NCBI GenBank assembly: GCA_041907665.1
Contig: JAYRGW010000019.1
Span: 1-61,291 of the forward strand
Direction: 5' to 3'
Length of the DNA: 61,291 bases
Source of the DNA: JAAYUD01 sp041907665
GTDB lineage: Bacteria > Bacteroidota > Bacteroidia > Bacteroidales > Bacteroidaceae
Below are positions 54,301-61,291 of this stretch, in pieces; positions within the stretch are counted from its first letter, which is position 1, and the number at the start of each line of letters is the position of its first letter. The translations under genes and the position numbers were made by a program. The notes beneath the pieces are model-generated. The model was not told where the DNA came from, searched no databases, and saw only the letters and a program-made list of their open reading frames with translations.

Positions 54301-55265
54301 TCGTCAAACAGATTGAATGGGGTACCCGAAAGTCTTAACACCTTTGTGTCTTTCTTCGTTAACTCTTTCATCACCGCTTTGCCCAGTTCCGTCTGTGTAC
54401 CTTCGTGTGCTTCATCTACTATAATTAGATTCCATGACGTGGAAAACACTTTATGGTTTTTATTAAAATTTCCTCCTACTTGCTCTGAGCCACGAAGGTC
54501 TTGCATAGAAGCAAAATAAACATATTTATTGCCCTTCTTCGCTCTATGTTCTAAAGTATCAAACGTATCACCGTTGTTTTTTGAACCATAAGTATAATTG
54601 GGACTATCATAAAATATCTTTCCAAAATCTTCAAACCATCCATTGTCGACTACCGGCCTGTGTGTAAGTATCAACGTACGACAAAAAGACATATCTTTTA
54701 CTACCTGTAGTGCTGATAGTGTCTTTCCGAAGCGCATTTTCGCATTCCAAAGCATTTGATTACTTTTCTTGAATTGCTTTTCCGTTTGACTTATAGCATC
54801 AAGTTGTTCCGGTCTGAAAACAATAGGAGATATTTCATTTGATATCTCGGCTATATTCAGTGAATTTCGACCTTCTTTGACAGCAGTAATTGCGTGTTTT
54901 ACCGTTTCTAAATCGGTAACAAACCATTCATTGGCATTTGCTTCTTTGTTAAATTCCTTTTTCTTAATGCCCGAACGTTCCAACACTTCATGCACTTCCT
55001 TATCATTGAAAGAACATAAAGTACCTCTCTTGTTATAAATGGTCAATTCTGTATATAACAAATCATAGGCTATACCCGCGGTTTGTGTATATTGATTAAT
55101 ACGCTTCTTTGCTGCTATGTTCAGCGGCTTACTGTCGGGCGATAATCCAAATACTGTTTCATCGTCACATGTCGCTTCTCCAACTTTTAGGCAGCCTTTA
55201 TGTGCTTCATCATTGATACGAAAGACATAAATCAACTTTAATTTTAGAGATGACGTGAATTTCAT
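51312..55265 (-). CDS. GIY-YIG-like / SF2 helicase / N6-adenine methyltransferase polypeptide
   Basis: A 1317-residue restriction-modification-type protein. Residues about 10-80 (LIYVFRI, LKVGEAT, KRINQYTQTAGIAYDLLYTE) resemble the T5orf172 branch of GIY-YIG nucleases. A superfamily 2 motor follows: motif I MRFGKT (177-182), DEAH (284-287), SGTP (313-316), and later FRVQTP as a motif VI-like arginine segment. A charged coiled-coil linker lies near 680-725. The methyltransferase part has an unusual motif I (VLEINSKSG, 871-879) and NPPY (992-995), with a C-terminal region likely to recognise DNA. This resembles single-chain type ISP restriction enzymes (nuclease-motor-methylase-TRD), but those I know start with an Mrr-like nuclease. 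It follows its partner gene by 7 nt. Confidence 0.85.
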   Translation of the reverse strand: MKFTSSLKLKLIYVFRINDEAHKGCLKVGEATCDDETVFGLSPDSKPLNIAAKKRINQYTQTAGIAYDLLYTELTIYNKRGTLCSFNDKEVHEVLERSGIKKKEFNKEANANEWFVTDLETVKHAITAVKEGRNSLNIAEISNEISPIVFRPEQLDAISQTEKQFKKSNQMLWNAKMRFGKTLSALQVVKDMSFCRTLILTHRPVVDNGWFEDFGKIFYDSPNYTYGSKNNGDTFDTLEHRAKKGNKYVYFASMQDLRGSEQVGGNFNKNHKVFSTSWNLIIVDEAHEGTQTELGKAVMKELTKKDTKVLRLSGTPFNLFDDFKEDEIYTWDYVMEQRAKKEWDKTHFGDPNPYIVLPCLNIYTYNLGKLLHEYIDEDVAFNFREFFRTNQSESFIHERDVLAFLNLLSKNDEYNCYPFSNDEYRKNFRHTLWLVPGVKEAKALSALLQRHEVFQHFHIVNVAGNGDEEEESSDALQAVERAIGPNPDETYTITLSCGRLTTGVSIKAWTAVLMLSGSFSTSASSYMQTIFRVQTPATINGRMKEECYVFDFAPDRTLKVIAETAKISSKAGKTSQKDRDIMGEFLNFCPIISVEGSQMKPYDVPKMLEQLKKAYIERVVRNGFEDGYLYNDELMKLNDVDLNEFKELKGIIGSTRAMAKTNDIDINNQGFTDEQYEEQENAEKKKRKNEPLSEEEKRLLREKEEKKKNRDNAISILRGISIRMPLLIYGAELNNEDEDITIENFVSLIDSQSWVEFMPKGVTKQLFNKFKKYYDPEIFCAAGKRIRSMAKVADKLSIEERIERITTIFNTFRNPDKETVLTPWRVVNMHLGDCMGGYKFYDETNTHTIEEPTYIEHGEVTPNVFNPESRVLEINSKSGLYPLYVTYSIYRSRLAIEQNSFDVLSLEQKLALWDQTVKENVFVVCKTTMAKSITKRTLIGFRNAKVNTRYFEDLINQITNKPQHFIEKVRNGKTYWKANDNENMKFNAIVGNPPYQVSVGIVKDNYGVPIYNKFIDISKKMSPNYISMISPSRWFTGGRGLDDFRKEMLNDNRLAKIFDFVDSKECFPNVDISGGINYFLWDNKYKGNCEFTNIIKGRRETQIRKLDEYKIFIRNNHSLSIIDKVRSDEKSFLSETVSGQTPFGFITTYRGRSNKFEGCIKLKSSGETTYVSMDEIKKNQDWVNVYKVIFSKATCEHAGTPDKNGQYRVLSYTDILKPNVICTQSYLVGNVFENYSDAGHFLSYLKTKLVRYLILQSITSQDISSDKFQFVPMQDFTSNSDIDWNQPISDIDQQLYAKYGLTEEEISFIKGIIKPME

Positions 55266-55272
55266 TTGTTCA

Positions 55273-56283
55273 TTATTTAAGAAGGTCTACAAATTTTATT
55301 TTCTTTCCCATTTGCCCTGTCTTTGGGTCTTTGGCACGCCAATCTTTTATCAGACAATAAATGCCATTATGATAACGGATGTCATCAACAGAGCAACCTT
55401 TGCATGGAATTAAAGTTTCATCTGAAGTTCCAAACAAACTTTTCTGACCGTCTCTCTTTGGATGGCATGAATTAGGCACTACGCCCTTCAATCCATCCAT
55501 TTGCCATACATTCCAAGATATGATGTAGCCGATGTACATAATGGATTTTAAAAGAGGTTTGTTGCCGAACTTATATTTGTAATAATCAATAAAAGTATAC
55601 AACATTGCTTCTCTTGCCAACAACAGATTGTCGCCTTGCCATTCGTAAGCATATATACTTTTATAAGCGTTTTGCGCTGCTTCCAACCATTCACCCGACG
55701 TATCGACATTCTCGCTGATGACCCGAAGTTTTCTATCAAGTAAACCTATACGACGTTCTATTGGTATAGGTTCACCGGTAGTAGTATCGTATCGACTTAC
55801 AATATAGGGCGCTTCACCACATGTAATTTCCAAACGGCAATCTTTTACGTAGTCCTTCCAAGTTTTATCCTTAGGAAAAGCGATTTTGTCGGTGTTTACT
55901 ATCCATGAGTGTGTCCCGTCTTTATCTGTATTTTCTGTATTAAACACGTTTTTTCTGCCAAACCATGCATCATCTATCAGATTGTTTTGGCAATTGCACA
56001 TCCACGACGGAGTAAAGACCTCTGCTTTATCTCTGACACGCATTGTTTGTTCTGCTTTTGTCTTTTTTACACGGGGCCTTATCAAGTTGCCATGTTTTCC
56101 TGTAACATGCTCAATGGTTATTTCATCATTTATCTGAAATCCTTCTCCCAATGACACATAATTATCTGTCGCCCAAAAGATGTTATTTCTTGTTGTGCGA
56201 TCAAATAATAATAGGCTGAGTAAATTTCGATCTATTTTGAGTATATTGTTCTCTTTTATATCAACAAGGTCTCTTGAAACCAT
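55273..56283 (-). CDS. Methyltransferase-like restriction subunit
   Basis: A 336-residue protein resembling entries annotated as restriction endonuclease subunit M. It has EVFTPSWMCN (88-97), similar to the start of N6-adenine methylases, then LEITCGEAPYIVSRYD (151-166), which may be a variant SAM-binding motif I, and YEWQGDNLLLAREAML. I find no (D/N)PP(Y/F) catalytic motif; that motif is in the co-encoded 1317-residue protein 7 nt downstream. It may be a regulatory or specificity partner, or a degenerate methylase. A cysteine cluster near the C-terminus (CKGC, with His nearby) could bind metal. Confidence 0.75.
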   Translation of the reverse strand: MVSRDLVDIKENNILKIDRNLLSLLLFDRTTRNNIFWATDNYVSLGEGFQINDEITIEHVTGKHGNLIRPRVKKTKAEQTMRVRDKAEVFTPSWMCNCQNNLIDDAWFGRKNVFNTENTDKDGTHSWIVNTDKIAFPKDKTWKDYVKDCRLEITCGEAPYIVSRYDTTTGEPIPIERRIGLLDRKLRVISENVDTSGEWLEAAQNAYKSIYAYEWQGDNLLLAREAMLYTFIDYYKYKFGNKPLLKSIMYIGYIISWNVWQMDGLKGVVPNSCHPKRDGQKSLFGTSDETLIPCKGCSVDDIRYHNGIYCLIKDWRAKDPKTGQMGKKIKFVDLLK

Positions 56284-56309
56284 TATTATATTTTCTTTAT
56301 TCTATAATG

Positions 56310-56317
56310 CAAATATA
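56310..56317 (-). promoter_or_regulatory. -7 element of the restriction locus
   Basis: The minus strand reads TATATTTG, an exact match, placing the transcript start near 56303, about 20 nt before the first gene. No TTTG lies at the right distance. The rest of the gap to 56652 shows no gene. Confidence 0.45.
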
Positions 56318-56652
56318 TTAAATATTTGTTACAATGGTGCAGGTAAGACAAAACTTTTCCCATTACTTACAAATAAATGCCCTATGACTCTCACGAGCTA
56401 GGAGTAACGTTTTATCATAAAACAGCAACACAATACCCCTCTCAACTGGGAACACACGTGCATGTGTCAACCATTCCTAGGCGAAATATCTAATTACCAC
56501 ATCAGATATAGCAACAAATACATAGATAGATTTATCAAAACATAATAGACAAAAAAACTTTTTTTAATACCATTCCCCATTAAACGCACCGTGTAGGTAC
56601 AACGTATTGATTATACCATTATATTTACAGAAAGTTTTAAACGATTCGAGTC

Positions 56653-56907
56653 ATGAAGAAATTCGTATTACTGCTTTCGTTTGCATGTCTGCCTATCTTA
56701 TATGCTCCATGCGCTCCAAGACATCATGTGCGAGTACATCGGCCTGCACACACTACGATGGTCTACATCTGTACCGGCCCATACGCTAAAGTATACCATT
56801 CCAGTCCCTCATGCCGTGGACTGAACAGATGTTCGGGCGATGTTAGAACCATCAGCCTGAAATCGGCACAAGATATGGGTAGAAGGGCTTGCAAGATATG
56901 CTATTAA
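56653..56907 (+). CDS. Small exported cysteine-rich protein, Ada-zinc-like pattern
   Basis: An 84-residue protein. It has a signal peptide (MKKFVLLLSFACLPILYA) and a basic linker, then a domain reading VYICTGPYAKVYHSSPSCRGL, then C, A, GRRACKICY. The YHxxxxCxxL...A...GxxxCxxC pattern recalls the small Ada-like metal-binding domain found at the ends of some nucleases and as stand-alone proteins. Five or six Cys could bind zinc or form disulphides after export. It stands alone between two accessory loci and its role is unknown. No promoter motif is obvious. Confidence 0.7.
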   Translation: MKKFVLLLSFACLPILYAPCAPRHHVRVHRPAHTTMVYICTGPYAKVYHSSPSCRGLNRCSGDVRTISLKSAQDMGRRACKICY

Positions 56908-57164
56908 TAGAGAGGTGAATGGTTATGTTTAACAATATTATCACCAATGGAAAAGTGATACCAACTCCAAAGAACTTTAATAATACTTTAAGAGTATTTG
57001 ATTAGTTATACTATATTTATTCAGATATTTACTACATATGGAAGTAAGATATAAATTAGGAGCAGATATTGCAACTATTTCCCACCTTTCACCAATTATA
57101 AATATTGTTTGATATATGTCATACCCAACAAATATTTTACCTAAAATATAGAATAATAATGCTA

Positions 57165-57878
57165 TTACAATTTAGTTAATATCTCTTGTAGCAATATTTC
57201 GAATTGGGATTTGTATGGTGATATTTGGTTATTTGTTGGTAGATATTCTTTTGAAGAGATAGGTTTGTGTGTATGTAAATCCGCTATTTTGCGTAGTCCT
57301 TCTTCTAAAATGGAAAAAATCGCTTTTAAAGAACGCCCAGATTCGCTAACATACTGAGAGAATGTAGAACAACCAAAAATTGGCGGAACATAATTTAAAA
57401 TAGCTCTCAACAATAGTATACATGATAATAGATTATTTTCTTTGTACGATATATTTACTTCTCTTAAATATTGACGAAGTTTGATAGTATCAAATTTAGG
57501 ATTACTTAATTTTTCAAATTTATTGATAATCTCTTCATTAATAAAAGTATCTGTATTTTTTTTGAATTTAGATTTTTGCTGCAAATCTTCTATTCTACTA
57601 TTTAAAATAGACAATAGCCTTCCTTTGGCTTTCTCCCATGTTTTTCTCTTGTGCTCTAGCATGTTTTTCACATAAACATCCTCTGTTGGATAAAAATAAC
57701 TCTCTAAAACAGTTTTAGAAACCTGCATAGAAGTATCATTATAATAAATATTTCGTAAAAGTATCTCGACTTTTTCGCATATGTTTTCAACCGCAATATT
57801 ATCTGAAAAGTCAGATAGACGCTGTGGTATTTTTAAATTTTTTATTTCCGATTCTAGCTCGTTTATTTTGCTTATCAT
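57165..57878 (-). CDS. HEPN-like candidate effector paired with a P-loop ATPase
   Basis: A 237-residue, mostly helical, very AT-coded protein. A coiled-coil-like N-terminus (SKINELESEIKNLKIP) is followed by helices. The C-terminal third has LLRAILNYVPPIFG and the segment RKIADLH (196-202), an Arg-x5-His spacing that fits the RX4-6H signature of HEPN ribonucleases. The identification is by motif only and could be coincidence; no full domain match was made. Its ATG overlaps the stop of the ATPase gene by 4 nt, so the two are a coupled unit, with this as the second gene. Confidence 0.65.
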   Translation of the reverse strand: MISKINELESEIKNLKIPQRLSDFSDNIAVENICEKVEILLRNIYYNDTSMQVSKTVLESYFYPTEDVYVKNMLEHKRKTWEKAKGRLLSILNSRIEDLQQKSKFKKNTDTFINEEIINKFEKLSNPKFDTIKLRQYLREVNISYKENNLLSCILLLRAILNYVPPIFGCSTFSQYVSESGRSLKAIFSILEEGLRKIADLHTHKPISSKEYLPTNNQISPYKSQFEILLQEILTKL

Positions 57879-59296
57879 ACGACCTGTAATGATTTATATA
57901 ATCCTCTATTTAAAATCAATTTTTCTTTTTTATTAAGTTTTGCTTCTTTATTCTTATACCTAAATACAGGATAGGTAGGTTTCGGTAAATTTCCTATTAC
58001 ACTGAAATCAAAAAGGACGTTTAATACATAGTCAAAATTTTTCTCTTTAAGCTCACCTCTTTCTACAGAAGCATCAAATTCGACTCTAAAATCCTCGATA
58101 TTGAATGATGCAGTATTTGCTACCTCTGACAATATATTAAATATCGTTTCTATCTCAGGCAAAATAGGATAAATTTCATCTATTGTTTCTGATCTTAGAT
58201 AATTAGAAAAAGCTTTTTCCTCTGATCGCACAATTTCAGGTAATACTATTGGCGTATGTTTAATATTTGCTTTAGAACAACAAGCCCTGATATATTCAAT
58301 ATAATCTCTAGGACGAAGTTGTGTCATTCTTTCTATAAAATCATAACTATGCATTTGTTTATGCTGTTTATTTCCATAATCAACATAATATTTAGAAAAA
58401 ACATTAACCCATGCTTGATTAAAAGATAGAGATGTAGATGCTTGGGGATCAATAGCTCTTGTTATTCTGAAAGCGAGTAGATTCCTAATTTTATCTCTAT
58501 CCCAGTCTAGCTCAATAGCTAAATCTCCCCATTTTGTTTTATCATTATCTCTAATATTTCTAAAGATATCATCTCTTAAGAAAATTACAGGATATACTCT
58601 TGTGCTTTTGCCTATAGTAGACTCTTTTATAGAGTGAATCGCTTTAAAAAGACTCGTTATTGCATTGTTGTATTGTGTAAATTCTTCGGGATTATTTCTG
58701 AAATTTGTTGTGTAATCATCATCCAATCCATCGATTAATATATAATATGTAGAATCGTCTATATGCTCTTTTATAATATCTTCTTGTAAGTAAATCTTCT
58801 GTATCCAATTTATGATATCTATCTCGGAATTTGTAATATTAGGCAGCTCAAAATTTTCACTAGTCCATTTTTCTATTTTTCTAGGTAGTTCTGTGAGGTT
58901 ATCTTTTTTATATGAGCCGCTAAGTTTTATCCTAACATCCTCTGTTATTTTACTATTATCTAAAAATAATTCGCATATTGACGAATATATAATGTACTTC
59001 CATATGGTAATATATTCACTTTTCTGAGGATATCTACTATCTTTTAACCCATATAATTGTTTGTACGGGAAATCAGCAAAAGACAATCTTTTAGAAAAAA
59101 CGTTCTTTCTATTTTGTAAGTTATAGAGATATTCACTCATCGCTGTTTTCCCGCTTCCTTTTCGTCCAATTACAAAGCACTTCTTTCCTGCTGAGATTTT
59201 CTCCACTTCGTCGTAAAAATAAAAATATCTATTTGAGTCTTCTCTCTTTGCTTCTCTATTCCAATTTTCAGAAATTTCTTTTAATATTTTATTCAT
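57875..59296 (-). CDS. P-loop ATPase, Sll1717-like
   Basis: A 473-residue protein with an N-terminal ATPase: Walker A GRKGSGKTAM (44-53), Walker B-like YYILIDGLDDD (185-194), a sensor-like IFLRDDIF, and a C-terminal helical part (about 330-473) that may contain a winged helix (DYVLNVLFDFSVIGNLPKPTYPVFRYKN). This fits the family named P-loop ATPase, Sll1717, within the STAND/AAA-like ATPases often found in accessory islands. The start is set at 59296 (or 59302) because the exact -7 box at 59321-59328 leaves earlier starts without a transcript. It couples translationally to the HEPN-like gene. Confidence 0.8.
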   Translation of the reverse strand: MNKILKEISENWNREAKREDSNRYFYFYDEVEKISAGKKCFVIGRKGSGKTAMSEYLYNLQNRKNVFSKRLSFADFPYKQLYGLKDSRYPQKSEYITIWKYIIYSSICELFLDNSKITEDVRIKLSGSYKKDNLTELPRKIEKWTSENFELPNITNSEIDIINWIQKIYLQEDIIKEHIDDSTYYILIDGLDDDYTTNFRNNPEEFTQYNNAITSLFKAIHSIKESTIGKSTRVYPVIFLRDDIFRNIRDNDKTKWGDLAIELDWDRDKIRNLLAFRITRAIDPQASTSLSFNQAWVNVFSKYYVDYGNKQHKQMHSYDFIERMTQLRPRDYIEYIRACCSKANIKHTPIVLPEIVRSEEKAFSNYLRSETIDEIYPILPEIETIFNILSEVANTASFNIEDFRVEFDASVERGELKEKNFDYVLNVLFDFSVIGNLPKPTYPVFRYKNKEAKLNKKEKLILNRGLYKSLQVV

Positions 59297-59320
59297 AGCC
59301 ATGTATTTATATATTAACAT

Positions 59321-59352
59321 CAAAAGTAAATATTTATATTCATTTTATCAAG
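59321..59352 (-). promoter_or_regulatory. Promoter of the ATPase/HEPN-like pair
   Basis: Minus strand: CTTG (59352-59349, 3 of 4), 20 nt, TACTTTTG (59328-59321, exact). Transcription would start near 59314, giving a leader of 12-18 nt. Apart from a weak hairpin (AGTcACTTT / AAAGTaACT, 59599-59620), the 59353-59729 gap shows nothing I can name. Confidence 0.6.
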
Positions 59353-59729
59353 TTTTATATTATTATTTTTTTACTTTTTATTTATGGACATTTTTTTGAT
59401 TCATAAAACTTAGATCCTTTTCATATGTAAAATTATCATAGTTTTTCCCTTTGGTATAATATGACCAAATAAAAAAATGGCATTCCAAATCATCCGTAAA
59501 TCACATTTTCGTTTTTTTTCTTGCAGATTCAACACTTTTGTTATATATTACCACTCGGTTTCCGTTAAAATCAGTCTGATACATTTTTCTTTTATTTTAG
59601 TCACTTTAAAGAAAGTAACTATCCGGCAGATTCTGAAACCTCTTTAGAGAAAAATATTAACCAATTTATATAGGATCTAAAAGAAAATACAATAAAGTTA
59701 TAAAAGACAGAATCAAAAAATAAAAGCCT

Positions 59730-60515
59730 ATGTATTGTAAAAATTGTGGCAAACCGATAGCTGATGATTCAAAGTTCTGCAAGTATTGTGGAACTTTAGT
59801 AGAAGAAAAAAGTGAAGCTAATAAAGTACAAGACAGTTCTAGTACCACTAGTAAATCTACAGAAAACGACTCTAAAGCCGAAATAATCGTAACTACTAAA
59901 GATGAATCACCAGTAAAGATAGAAATTAAAAAAAATCCTACTATTAAGAAATCCACTACCGCTAATGAAGTGATCGCTAATTTTAAAATGATAGGTTGGG
60001 CCATCCTATTATGGATTATTTATATTATTGGATTTGTTGTAGTACACCAAAAAGACATAAGGCCAGTTGATGAAGATTCCCATTGGGGTGAAAGCTGCTA
60101 TGACCCATCTATTTTAACTAATAATCATGGCTCTTTCAACTGGAAAGAAATATATAATAAAAAAGTAAAAATGGCCCAAAAAGGAGGTGATAGAGTAGAC
60201 TTTTTTGAGCAAACTCTTAAATATAACCCCTATGACAACTACGCTAAAAAATATTTGGCAGAAGAAAAGAAAAAGGCTAATCAATTTGTTCTTACTGACA
60301 GAATTAAAAAACAATTAACTCAAGAAGCCCAAAAAGAAGCAAGTGCAAATAAAACATCATTAAATAATGAAATTACAGACATTCGTAAATATAGTTATGA
60401 AAAAGATTTGCATAATAATATGATTTGGGTCGCTATCGTATCTTTAGCATTAACCATCTTTGGCAGGTATCTTATCAGATTTGGCAAATGGGTTGCTAAG
60501 AACAAAACAGAATAA
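59730..60515 (+). CDS. Zinc-ribbon membrane protein
   Basis: A 261-residue protein. It has an N-terminal zinc ribbon (CKNCGKPIADDSKFCKYCG; Cys 3, 6, 17, 20), a Ser/Thr/Lys-rich linker, a transmembrane helix at about 88-107, a hydrophilic middle (about 108-230) with a Lys-rich helical stretch, and a second transmembrane helix near 233-252. The ribbon would face the cytoplasm. Many bacterial proteins of this zinc_ribbon type sense or scaffold at the membrane, but the function is unknown. It stands alone, is AT-rich, and is divergent from the ATPase pair. Confidence 0.78.
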   Translation: MYCKNCGKPIADDSKFCKYCGTLVEEKSEANKVQDSSSTTSKSTENDSKAEIIVTTKDESPVKIEIKKNPTIKKSTTANEVIANFKMIGWAILLWIIYIIGFVVVHQKDIRPVDEDSHWGESCYDPSILTNNHGSFNWKEIYNKKVKMAQKGGDRVDFFEQTLKYNPYDNYAKKYLAEEKKKANQFVLTDRIKKQLTQEAQKEASANKTSLNNEITDIRKYSYEKDLHNNMIWVAIVSLALTIFGRYLIRFGKWVAKNKTE

Positions 60516-60566
60516 TATACAGTTGATTTTTTTGCAAGTTTTAATAAGAAAACATAAGAGCGATAG

Positions 60567-60674
60567 CTAACCTCAACAGTAATGCCGTCCGTTGTCGTAT
60601 GTTAGTTTTTTCGGTGACGTCCTTAAGTTTTTCGCGCCACGTACATACGACAACAAAAAAACATACATACGTGG
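60567..60674. repeat. Structured GC-richer patch with competing inverted repeats
   Basis: GTTGTCGTATGT (60591-60602) and ACATACGACAAC (60643-60654) are perfect inverted 12-mers. CCACGTA (60638-60644) and TACGTGG (60668-60674) form a second pair that overlaps the first, so the two stems exclude each other. CTAAC (60567-60571) and GTTAG (60601-60605) make a third, followed by T6. The patch is clearly less AT-rich than its surroundings. It could be a small RNA, a dispersed repeat or a decayed element; a 63-codon minus-strand frame across it is not convincing. Confidence 0.4.
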
Positions 60675-60742
60675 ATGGGACGAAGTATGGATTATCGGTG
60701 AGCCTTGCGAAATCGTTTTGTGTTGTTCTTTTTTACCAAAAA

Positions 60743-60759
60743 TGCCGAAGGTGCCGAAG
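60743..60759 (+). repeat. Left arm of a 17-bp perfect inverted repeat
   Basis: TGCCGAAGGTGCCGAAG, itself built of two near-copies of TGCCGAAGG, recurs exactly inverted at 60887-60903, enclosing 127 bp of very AT-rich DNA. Confidence 0.8.
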
Positions 60760-60886
60760 TACATATAGGGAGTTCTGAATTTTTTTTATTCGACGTTTTA
60801 TACTAATATCAAAAAGATATATATAATTAGTAATTATACTATACAAAAAAATAGAAAATAAAAAAAATAATGAGGAGTAGAAAGGT

Positions 60887-60903
60887 CTTCGGCACCTTCG
60901 GCA
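60887..60903 (-). repeat. Right arm of the 17-bp perfect inverted repeat
   Basis: CTTCGGCACCTTCGGCA is the exact reverse complement of 60743-60759. The enclosed segment (60760-60886) has no exact TAnnTTTG promoter on either strand. Confidence 0.8.
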
Positions 60904-61103
60904 GGGGTATGTCGATTTTCGAAGTCGTAGTATATTGTGAATGCGATTTTTGGAAAAAGGAGTTTTTAAGTCACTTTTTGAAATTTGCAGTATATTCTCT
61001 AAAAAAACATATCTTGCTATATCTTCATATAGCTAATAAAATAAGCAGTTTTTAATCAATATGATACTTAATATTTTATTTGCCATAAATTGTGATATTA
61101 TAC

Positions 61104-61138
61104 AAAAAGGCGTAAAACACAATATTTTACGCCTTTTT
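61104..61138. terminator. Bidirectional terminator before the right-edge gene
   Basis: AAAAAGGCGTAAAA pairs perfectly with TTTTACGCCTTTTT (14 bp, 7-nt loop), giving U-runs in both directions. It lies 22 nt past the stop of the minus-strand gene at the right edge. Confidence 0.85.
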
Positions 61139-61160
61139 CAAAATTTACGAAAAAAACTCC

Positions 61161-61291
61161 CTAAAAGGGAAGTGTGCCTTCGTTTGTAAAATTAATATCT
61201 CTATTTTCTTTGATGTATTTATTATAAAGTTTCTGAGCCTCTTCCATTTTCCCATCGGTCTGATCCAGAAATTCGCGCGCTTTGCAGATAT
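61161..61291 (-). CDS. 3' end of an unrecognised gene (partial)
   Basis: A minus-strand frame enters from the right edge and ends with TAG at 61163-61161, giving 43 residues (ICKAREFLDQTDGKMEEAQK ... ending EGTLPF). It is followed by a strong terminator, supporting a real gene end. No family is recognised from this fragment; the start is outside the window. Confidence 0.65.
   Translation of the reverse strand, partial: ICKAREFLDQTDGKMEEAQKLYNKYIKENRDINFTNEGTLPF

Noticed and set aside
60573..60764. A 63-codon minus-strand frame across the structured patch
   Set aside because: It is built from the inverted repeats and lacks any recognisable feature; treated as a repeat region rather than a gene.
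60870..61055. A 61-codon plus-strand frame starting just before the right repeat arm
   Set aside because: It begins in an A-rich run and includes the repeat arm, has no family resemblance, and its FGTFG residues are simply the translation of the repeat.
1..61291. tRNA, rRNA, CRISPR arrays and transposases
   Set aside because: I looked for T-loop motifs, evenly spaced repeats and DDE-transposase features and saw none; short features could still have been missed by eye.

Overview
The window is a stretch of a Bacteroidales chromosome (Bacteroides/Parabacteroides-like; genus not resolved). The support is: many upstream regions carry the Bacteroidetes primary-sigma signature (TTTG, about 19-23 nt, TAnnTTTG); Shine-Dalgarno sites are mostly absent; and several genes are typical of the group (DUF4301, a DUF5117-type zinc protease, SDR-type threonine dehydrogenase, a long urocanase, a fused DAHP synthase/chorismate mutase, S41 and BACON-like lipoproteins).

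Layout. 0-10.5 kb: a cut-off gene end, a lipoprotein, a HAD phosphatase with panB, a long RelA/SpoT homologue whose hydrolase half looks dead, DUF4301, pncB, and udk with an MltF-like transglycosylase. 10.5-25 kb: a Dabb protein; divergent kbl and tdh (threonine to glycine plus acetyl-CoA); a complete five-gene histidine-utilisation operon on the minus strand (hutU-ftcD-hutI-fchA-hutH); two cytochrome c assembly genes; an M1-type metallopeptidase; and an HU-like protein. 25-30 kb: a phenylalanine/tyrosine operon (pheA, aminotransferase, DAHP synthase/chorismate mutase, tyrA), possibly read on into a DJ-1 protein. 30-50 kb: pgm, an S41-like lipoprotein, gyrA with a TPR gene, a stand-alone trpB2, DUF3805/3806, an ABC-F ATPase, a PHP phosphatase with a FucI-like protein, crcB-DUF190-ybaK, a peptide transporter and a large zinc protease. 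50-61 kb: an AT-richer accessory region with a GIY-YIG/DUF4357 protein, a 1317-residue nuclease-like/helicase/methyltransferase polypeptide with a methylase-like partner, a small secreted cysteine protein, an ATPase plus HEPN-like pair, a zinc-ribbon membrane protein and a patch of inverted repeats.

The clearest regulatory finds are two RNA switches. Upstream of pheA there is a full transcription attenuator: a promoter, a 28-codon leader peptide with nine Phe/Tyr codons in a run of twelve, an 8-nt antiterminator segment and a Rho-independent terminator just before pheA. Upstream of crcB there is a fluoride riboswitch with its pseudoknot visible. The most novel candidate systems are the ISP-like restriction locus with a GIY-YIG-type N-terminus, and the two-gene P-loop ATPase/HEPN-like module.

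Most housekeeping genes are bounded by convincing hairpin terminators, several of them shared by converging genes. No tRNA, rRNA, CRISPR array or transposase was recognised.
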